Source: Agapetus fuscipes
Lineage: Eukaryota; Arthropoda; Insecta; Trichoptera; Glossosomatidae
Direction of reading: 5' to 3'
Length of the DNA stretch: 64,000 bases
Assembly: GCA_951799405.1 (NCBI GenBank)
Contig: OX637343.1
Location: 17,710,524 to 17,774,523, forward strand
Below are positions 41,501 to 50,500 of the stretch, one piece after another; the stretch's first letter is position 1; every line of letters starts with the position of its first letter. A model generated the notes under the pieces. It saw only the letters and a list, made by a program, of their open reading frames with translations. It had not been told where the DNA came from and searched no databases. The translations under genes were made by a program, and so were the position numbers.

Positions 41501-44500
41501 TAAACCTTTACCAATGACCGATCACCAAAGGTCCATCCAGCCTTACAGCAACTGGGTCTTGCTTGAGTATTGGCGCTTTGTAGCGACGACCAAGCTTGTA
41601 CACCTCTGCGGCACTACAAAAAGTGTCATAGACCCCTAGAGTCTCTAAAATCTAGGGAGTCTCCCGCCCAGGATTTCTTAAAAAAAAAAACCTATTCTGC
41701 CTGTGTTGCGTGCGTTTACCCAATGACATCTCGTAAACATGACATCTGACACAATGTCTGACATCCTTAAAAAGTAGTGAATTGAAACTGTGTTTTTTTA
41801 TTTAAAAAATACAATGGACTTTCACAGTGTGAACCACCAAACCCTAACAAACATCAATAATCATACCCAATGACATCTGTTGAACCAGGATCAAAGATAT
41901 GGTCAAACGACCCAAGCGGGGATCGAACCAACATTATTCTATTCCAAATATGCCAGAAAGAACAACCACTTGATTCTGTAACTGTAACTCTGTCGCTATT
42001 CCGCTAGGGGTGGCCAGAGCCTCTGCAGACCTGCCTCCATTTTTTCCTGACCTTACGTACCAAATCTAAAATGTTATTTGTTGTATATATTCCTTGCCTT
42101 ATAGGATTGTATGCGGCTGACCACCCATGCTGCTTTACCAATGTCACCCCTGTTTCAGGGAAGGTCGGCCAGAGTTACAGGGTGTATATCCATTTGAGAT
42201 TTGATATTTATATCGTAGGTTCACATGCGGCATGCGCAAGCGTGAACTTGTACGTGTCTGCTTGTAAGAATGCATGTAATGTGAATCCTTAATGTTATAT
42301 ATCTTTGCGACTTAGATTAGATTAGATTAGTAGCGCACTCACATTGGTCAGGAAGGAGAGTGCTTCCTTGGGGCTCTTCTCTTGGCTGACGTAATTGTAA
42401 GCGCACAGGACCGCAACGTCGACGTCCTGGAGACCGGTGACGGAGGCCTCCTGCGGAACTTGGAACACGATGCCAACACGGAGCGGGGCCATCTGACGCA
42501 CAAAAGACTCGGCCAGCTGGACCAGAGGGCGGGAGTCCACGTGGGAGGGGTTCAGGATCAAAACCTGTAAATTAAAAATGTAATAAATATAAAACACATC
42601 AATGGATCATATGAAGAGAATGAATGATGAAAGACTGACGAAGAAAGTATATGTTGCAAGAATAGATAGATGTCGTGGTGGAGGAAGACCGAGAAAGGTA
42701 TGGATGGACCAAATTCCTGAAATATCCAGAGTCATAATAAAAGGAGAGCTTGTATGAAGAAGGTTATGACTCTGGATGAAACGAAAGAAGTATGTACGGA
42801 CAGAAAGAAAAGGCGGTTGATCTGTAATGTTGGCGGCTAGGACTAGGGTATTTAATATTAGAACTAGGGGCGTTGCCCCTGGCTGCTACGCAGCCCAACC
42901 CCTTAACATTTGGTGAATGTGTATATTGCGCATAGTTTCCTCGCGTTAAAATTCGGAAAACATGTAAAATAAAAACATGCAGCCTTTGTAAAAGAAAATC
43001 GACCACCCATAGTTTAAAAAATGGTTCACTTTGAAGATTTCAGCTGTGTTTCAGGGAAGATTGGCAAGAGTTGCAGGGCTTATATTAATTTGAGATTGGG
43101 TTTTTATGTTGTAAGTCAACATGCATTATGTGTAAGCGTGAACTTATAAATGTCTGCTTGTGGGAATGCATTTAATATGAATCTCGATTGGTATGTATCT
43201 TTGCAACTTAGATTATAGAACTTAACAAAATAATTTCCTTGACTTATAGGTTAGTATGTGGCTGACCACCCATACTGTAAGAATGGTTTACCATGAAAAT
43301 TTTATCTCTGTTTGAGGAAAAGTCGGCAAGAGTTGCAGGGCTTATGTTCATTTGAGATTAGTTTTTTATTTTATAAGTCCACATGGGGCATTTGTAAGCG
43401 CGAACTTATACCTGTCTGCTAGTGGGAATGCATTTAATATGAATCTCAAATGGTATGTATCTTGCAACTTAGATTAATGAACTAAACAAAATAATTTCCT
43501 TGACTAAAAGGTTAGTACGTGGCTGACCACCCATACTGTAAGCAATGGTTTACCATGCAAATTTTATCTCTGTTTGAGGAAAAGTCGGCAAAAGTTGCAG
43601 GGCTTATGTTCATTTGAGATTAGTTTTTTTATTTTGCAAGTCCACATTGGGCATTTGTAAGCGTGAACTTGTACCTGTCTGCTTGTGGGAATGCATTTAA
43701 TATGAATCTCAAATGGTATGTATCTTTGCAACTTAGATTATAGAACTTAATAAAATAATTTCCTTGACTTATAGGTTAGTATGTGGCTGACCACCCATAC
43801 TGTAAGAATGGTTTACAATGAAAATTTTATCTCTGTTTGAGGAAAAGAAGGTTGGCAAGAGTTGCAGGGCTTATGTTCATTTGGAATGGGCTGTTATGTT
43901 GTAAGTACACATGCAGCATATGTAAGCGGGAACTTATACATATCTGCTTGTGGGAATGCATTTAATATAAATCTTAAATGATATATATCTTTGCAGCTTA
44001 GATTAGATTAGATTAGAACTTATACATGTCTGCTCGTAAGAATGCATGTAATATGAATCTCAAATGTTATATATGTTTGCAACTTAGATTACAGATTGAA
44101 ATCCATTTTTATTTGGCTTTTTTTTTATTTTTAATTTGCATGAAATAAAAGAAAATGTAAAAAAAACTTTTACGTTTTGCCGCTAGATGTCAATATTGTT
44201 CCATACATTTTTAGTATGAACAAACAGATTAATTCCTAAAAGTTTTCATACATTTCTAAACACACACGCGTAAGCTCGCCGCATTGCAGCATATATACAA
44301 AAATTAATTTGCTATAGAGCATGAATGTGTTTCATCTGCTGTGATGGCATTGATTTTGAAAATCGAAACTCGACGACGAATGACGACGACGAAGGGTAAT
44401 ATAATAAAGGATTTTGTATTCTGTATTTGTTTTGATGTTTCATATTATTATTTGTTGATTTTAAAAATGTAACTTGTTGTACGTATGTTCCTTGACTTAT

Positions 44501-47500
44501 AGGTTGGTATGCGGCTGACCACGTAGCTGTAGAAAATGGTTCACTTTGCTAATGTCACCCCTGTTTTAGGGAAGGACAGCAAGAGTTGCAGGGTGTATGT
44601 CCATTTGAGATTTAGTTTTTGTGTTGTAGGTTCACATGAGGCATGTGCAAGCGCAAACTTATCCGTGTCTGCTTGTGAGAATAATAATAATAATAATTTG
44701 ACAATATTTTTAGTTAGGAAGCTCCAGCTCCTACAGACCACGGCAACAGATCCCGGAAAACATCACTCCAGCATCATCAGCCGGCCGTGTAAGCCTAAAA
44801 CTCTTATTCAATATTTTTAGTGCCGTTTTGTGAGTTCACCGCAAGGGCACTGCAGAGCCATAGTCCCTCGTGAACAGACATGTCTTCAATCCTGGCATAT
44901 CATGTGAATCCCCAATGTGACATATCGCACGTTTAATAATAAAGAGCAATAACTCAAAAAACATGTATGTTGGGAAATCACGTTTGAAGTTTAGACAAGC
45001 AGTACAACTTGTATGGGATGAAAAAGGCGGCCGATGTTTTATCTCGGTCATATTCGTCCAAATTGAACGGCTGTCGCATTCTACCTATTCTTCTCGCATT
45101 GTTCTTGCGTTTTATTACAAAATCTCGATTTTCCCAATTTTCGAGTTATTTCTCTTTATTATTAAACGTGCGATATCTTTGCAACTTAGATTGGATTAGA
45201 TGATTGCACTCACCAAGTTATAAACATTCCTCCTGATGTTTCTCAGCACGCTGGGATACGTGGGCCTCAGCAGCTCCATGTAGCTGTTGGACCATCTCTT
45301 GTACTGCGCGTCTTCCTCTATGTCGTTGGCCCACATGATGCCGGAGTCCCGGATGTCCACGGCGAAGGTGGCCGTGTTGCCGCTGCCCCCCATCATGCTG
45401 GAGCCCGAGGACTGGCTCTGGCCCGACTGGGACAGATCCAGAGATAGCAGCGAGGACATCTTGGAGTTGGGGAGACCTGCGATAAGCATAATAATAATAT
45501 TAGGATGATTTATTTGGTGAGCGCTGTTTTTGTGTGAATCACACCTCAAGAGCCCTCTGCGAGCTTGGTCGTTGTTGTAGAAAGCGCCAATTCTCAAGCA
45601 AGACTCAGTTGCTGTAAGGCTGGATGGACTTTTAGTGGACCTTTGGAGACAGAGCATTCAAGGCAGCCGCTCCAATGACTTGCTATTCCCGCCTCACTGA
45701 GGGAACTGGATTTGGAGAGACTGTTTAAAAGCCGTCTCAAGACTCACTTCTTCGTCCAATCATATGGACAAGCGCCTTTGTAGTGACACACTGTCATAAA
45801 AGGCGCTATACAAATTTTGTCTTATCTATCTATCTAGTGACCGGTCTTTGTTAAAGTTAAGAATTTTTCACCCAGCGAAGAGCATATTTCGAAAATATAA
45901 ATGGTATATTTTTTGTGCTCCACCGGGATTCTAGCCCACAACCTTCCATTTACGAGTCAGAAGTGTTAACCACTAGACTACGGACCGGTCATAACAATAC
46001 AATAGCAGGAACACAAATGAAAGATAAATAAAGCGTATTCACCTAGAGAAAATAGTCCCTCCATGGTGGTCAGTTCTTGCCGCAGCGTCTGCAGCAGTGT
46101 GACAACATCCACCGTGTCCATGTCGAAGAACATGCCGTTCACAAACAGGGCCGTGTCGGTGGGGTGGACGTTCAGGCTCGTGGCAAACAGCTCCTGGTTG
46201 TTCTTGATCTCGTCCTTCAGGCCGGAGCTCACCGGAGTCCTCACCAATGTGCTGGCCTGGAATATGCAAGCAGGACATAAGCAATATTTTGGTCAAAATT
46301 GAGTTGCGAATGCTATCCTACTTAAAATTTTCTGCTTTTTCTAATGCGCTCACTCCCATGGCAAAAATATCCCATTTATATTTTCAAATATGCTCTTTGC
46401 TGGGTTAAAAATTCATATACCTTTACAAAAGACCGGTCACACACAGTTCCTTGACTTATAGGTTGGTATGCGGCTGACCACCCATGCTGTAAAAATGGTT
46501 CACTTTACCAATGTCACCCCAGTTTCAGGGAAGGACAGCAAGAGTTGCAGGGTGTATGTCCATTTGAGATTTGGTTTTTATGTTGTAGGTTCACATGAGG
46601 CATGTGCAAGCGCGAACTTGTACATGTCTGGTTGTGAGAATGCATTTAATGTGAATCTCCAATGTAACATATCTTTGCAACTTAGATTAGATTAGATTAG
46701 ATTAGATTAGACTAAAAGGTCCATCCAGCCTTACAGCAACTCAGTCTTGCTTGAGAATTGCCGCTTTGTAGTGACGACCAAGCTCGTAAAAAGTCCGGTT
46801 GATAGCTCAGTTGGTAGAATGCTTGCATTCCATGCCGAGAGCAAGGGTTCGATCCCCACCGAGGGTGACAGAAATAATTTTCCTCTTTGGTGTTTATTTC
46901 AAACCCAAAATAAATACCGGCAAGGTGTACTCAGCCTTCACAAGAAATGAGAACCAGCCCCCCCAGGAGCAAGAAAACCCCCACTTCAACTGAAAGTGGT
47001 AGGTGTGAAGCCGGCCCCCTTACCCGTAAAAACAAATAGGTCCCGAATCACCACATGCGACCCCTTTGGGGATAACGCAGGCAAGAAGTAACACTACATG
47101 CCTAGTTTAGTTGTGTTGCGTTGTAAGGACGTAGCCCTACCTGCATGGGGAAGTTCTGTGCCTGCGTGGTGAAGTGCTGCAGCGCCTCATTGGGAGGAGC
47201 GGCCATGACAGTCTCAGCGGCTTGGAGACTCAGCGCCTGGAACTGCCACACCTTGAGGGGGGCCAACTCAGAGTCCTGAGCCGAGAGATGCTTCTTGAAG
47301 CGGTCCAGCGAGCCGCGGAGATCGGGGAACAGGTTTCTGTAAAAATAATGCATTCATTCTACTTGCAGTATCTTTCCTTTTTTATCTTTAGATTTAAAAG
47401 AGTATCCGGCTGTACTGTACTGTATCCTGCCGCCGTTCCACTAGGGGTGGGCAGTACCTCCGTAGATGCATCTCCACTTTTTTCTGTCCTTGCATACCTC

Positions 47501-50500
47501 TTTCATCTCTTAAACATTTATCACTTTCTTCGTACATACTCTACATACTCTTCTCTTATTCTCACTCTGCAGGTTCCATTCTTTTGCAATCTCACCTATT
47601 TGGTCTATCCATTCCTTCCTCGGTCTTACCCTTCCAGGCTTTCTTCTGTACACTTTCTTTGTTAGTAGTTCATCATCCATGTTTTCAAAATGGCTGAACC
47701 ATCTCATTGTGCTTTTTTGTATGGCGCTGTGTATAAATGTAAATTATATTGTCCGGTCGATAGTTAAATGCTTACCTGAGTCGTCCAAAGTTGAACCCTT
47801 CGATTTGGTTCTGTGGATCATTTTCGTCTTGCTCCTCGGAGGCCGAGGTGTCTCCGTCGCTGACCACACCTTCGTCTTCTGGAGCCGTGTCATCCTGGGA
47901 CTTGTACTCCGTGGACTTGAGCTGCAGCTCCACTCCGTATCCTGACAGGCGGAGGCGACGTGGGGAACGATTCTGTAGAAGAAAATCAAAGAGAGAAAGC
48001 TTGTATCGGTCTCCTCACATCACTGCACAACTTTAACTGCTTACACTGTAAAATAATTGTAGTGGTGAAGAAAACGGTTTATAATACTATGAATAAGAGT
48101 TTTAGGCTTACACGGCCGGCTGATGATGCTGGAGAGATGTTTTCCATCACACTTCACACTGAAGAACCCCATCATAGACTTGAGCCAAATGCCTGGAAGC
48201 TCCAGCTGTCATAGACCACGGCAACAGATCCCGGAAAACGTCTCTCCAGCATAAAATACTATGGCTGTGTAGAGTACATTTCAAGGATCACAAGCTTATA
48301 TTTTTCAAGTTGTGAAAATATAGATTGATGCAGATTATTTTCTTCATCATCATGTGGATCATTGATTTGTTGCAGAGGTTATTTTCTCTTGTGATTCTGA
48401 AGACCAGCTGTACTTCTTGATTTTGAAGAGAAACATTGTTGTGAAACAATAATTGTGTAGAGTTTTCACGTTACCTTGATGTACCACCGCACCACGTAGT
48501 CTATGGTCCCTGTCTCAACGTGTTTGACCATGGCAGAGTGCAGCTCGGAGAATTCTTTGGTCCCGAGTTCCCCGTACAAGATGGCCGTCACGGAGCGATT
48601 GGCCGAACCCGGATAGTGGTGGTCAACTTGGTATGTTTCAATTTTGGAGTCTCTTGTCTGTAAACAAGCATATTTTGAACATTTTAAAAACCATGTTAAA
48701 AAAACAATCTTTTTTACTTAGATTATAGGATATCCAGAGTCATAATAAAAGGAAAGCTTACATGAAGAAGGTTATGACTCTGGATGAAATGGAATGAGTA
48801 ATAAGAGAATGCAGGACAGAAAGAAATGACACTTGATCTGTAATGTTGACGGCTAGGACTAGGGTTTTTTAAATAAGAATTTTGACCTACGTTTTAGTTT
48901 TGATGTCCATACATATTACTAGTTGATTTTAAAAATGTAATTCGTTGAGTGTGTTCCTTGACTTATAGGTTGGTATGCGGCTGACCACCCATGCTGTAGA
49001 AAATGGTTCACTTTGCCAATGTCACCCCTGTTTCAGGGAAGGTCGGCAGGAGTTGCAGGGTGTATGTTGATTTGAGATTTGGGTTTTTAAATTGTAAGTC
49101 CACATGTGGCATGCTAAAGCGTGAACTTATACATGTCTGCTTGTGAAAATGCATATAATTTGAATCCTTAATGTTACATATCTTTGCAACTTGATTATAT
49201 TAGTTAGAACTATGAAATCAAAGTGCCTACGCGCACCTATATTTGTACGATAGTGGGGTACAACAATCTGGGAGTAGTCCATGATGGTGGTAGTGCATAG
49301 AACGACGTTCTGGTGTGAGCAAGAAATCGAAGAATGATCTGGAATATGCGAGAAAGATCTTTTTTGTACCTATATACAGGGACTACCATGGTGCGGAGAG
49401 CGATAAGTTGCTCCAATTATTTTTAACTGTAAACCAAAAATAAGTTCTGTTAAAATAAATAATTGCAGTTTAATTAAAAGCGAACTCCAGTAAAAATCGT
49501 AACGATACCTTTTTGACGACGGCAGCCAGTTCATCAGTGGTGCACAGCAGCTGGCCATCAATGTCCACGGCGGCCAGACAGTCCAGCTGCCTCAGGCCGC
49601 GCTCCTCGGCCATCTGGTGGAACATCTCCACGATGGGGGAGTTGATGTGCATGGACAACCCAAACTGCATGACTGTCACTCGCGATGCAGAGACTAGAGA
49701 GGAGGCAACGCGGAGGGCTTCATCGTAGCGCGCTTTGTCAGTCGCTGAAATTACAAAAATATATACATTGGCAATGAGGTCCGAGTATTCAAAATATTTC
49801 TGGTGGTTGTATGATCCTGTAAGAAGATCACAGCGACTAGCCAACCGCTGATAATGTCCATCGGAGCAATGGGCGAAACTGTCCGGAAGAAATCAACCAG
49901 ACCACGGCTACATAGCCCGAAAAAAGTGATTGTTATGTCAACAAAAACCGGCCATGAAAGCTTCAATGTACATTCAAAATATTCCTTGGCTATGTGACGG
50001 CAACGCAACTAAGCTACACATAGAGTGTTACTTCTTGTCTGCGTTATCCGTGAAGGGGTCGCATGTGGCGATTTGGGACCTATTTATTTTTACAGGTTAG
50101 GGGGCTGGCCTCACGCAAACCACTTCAGTTGAAGACAAGGACCAACAAAAGACAATCGATCTGCAATATGGGTGGCTAAGGTTTTTGTTACAATTATTAT
50201 CTTATCGTACTTCAATTTATTGTTGACTGGTCTGTAGTCTAGTGGTTAGCGCTTCGGACTCGTAAATGGCTGGCCGTGGAGCAAAATTAGTAAGCCATTC
50301 GTACGGCTAACCGAGGGTGCCAGAAATGATTTCCCGTTTTGGTTTTTATTTCAAACCCTAATACCTGCAAGGTGTACTCAGCCTTCACAAGAAATGAGCA
50401 TCAGCCCCCTCGGGAGCTGGGAAACCCCCACTTGAACTTAAGTGGTTGGCGTAAGGCCGGCCCACTTACCTGTAACAATAAATAAGTTCCACTCGCCACA

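Noticed and set aside
43000..44098. CRISPR-like array
   Set aside because: The repeats are whole 265-bp LINE 3' units, not short repeats with unique spacers, and the genome is eukaryotic.
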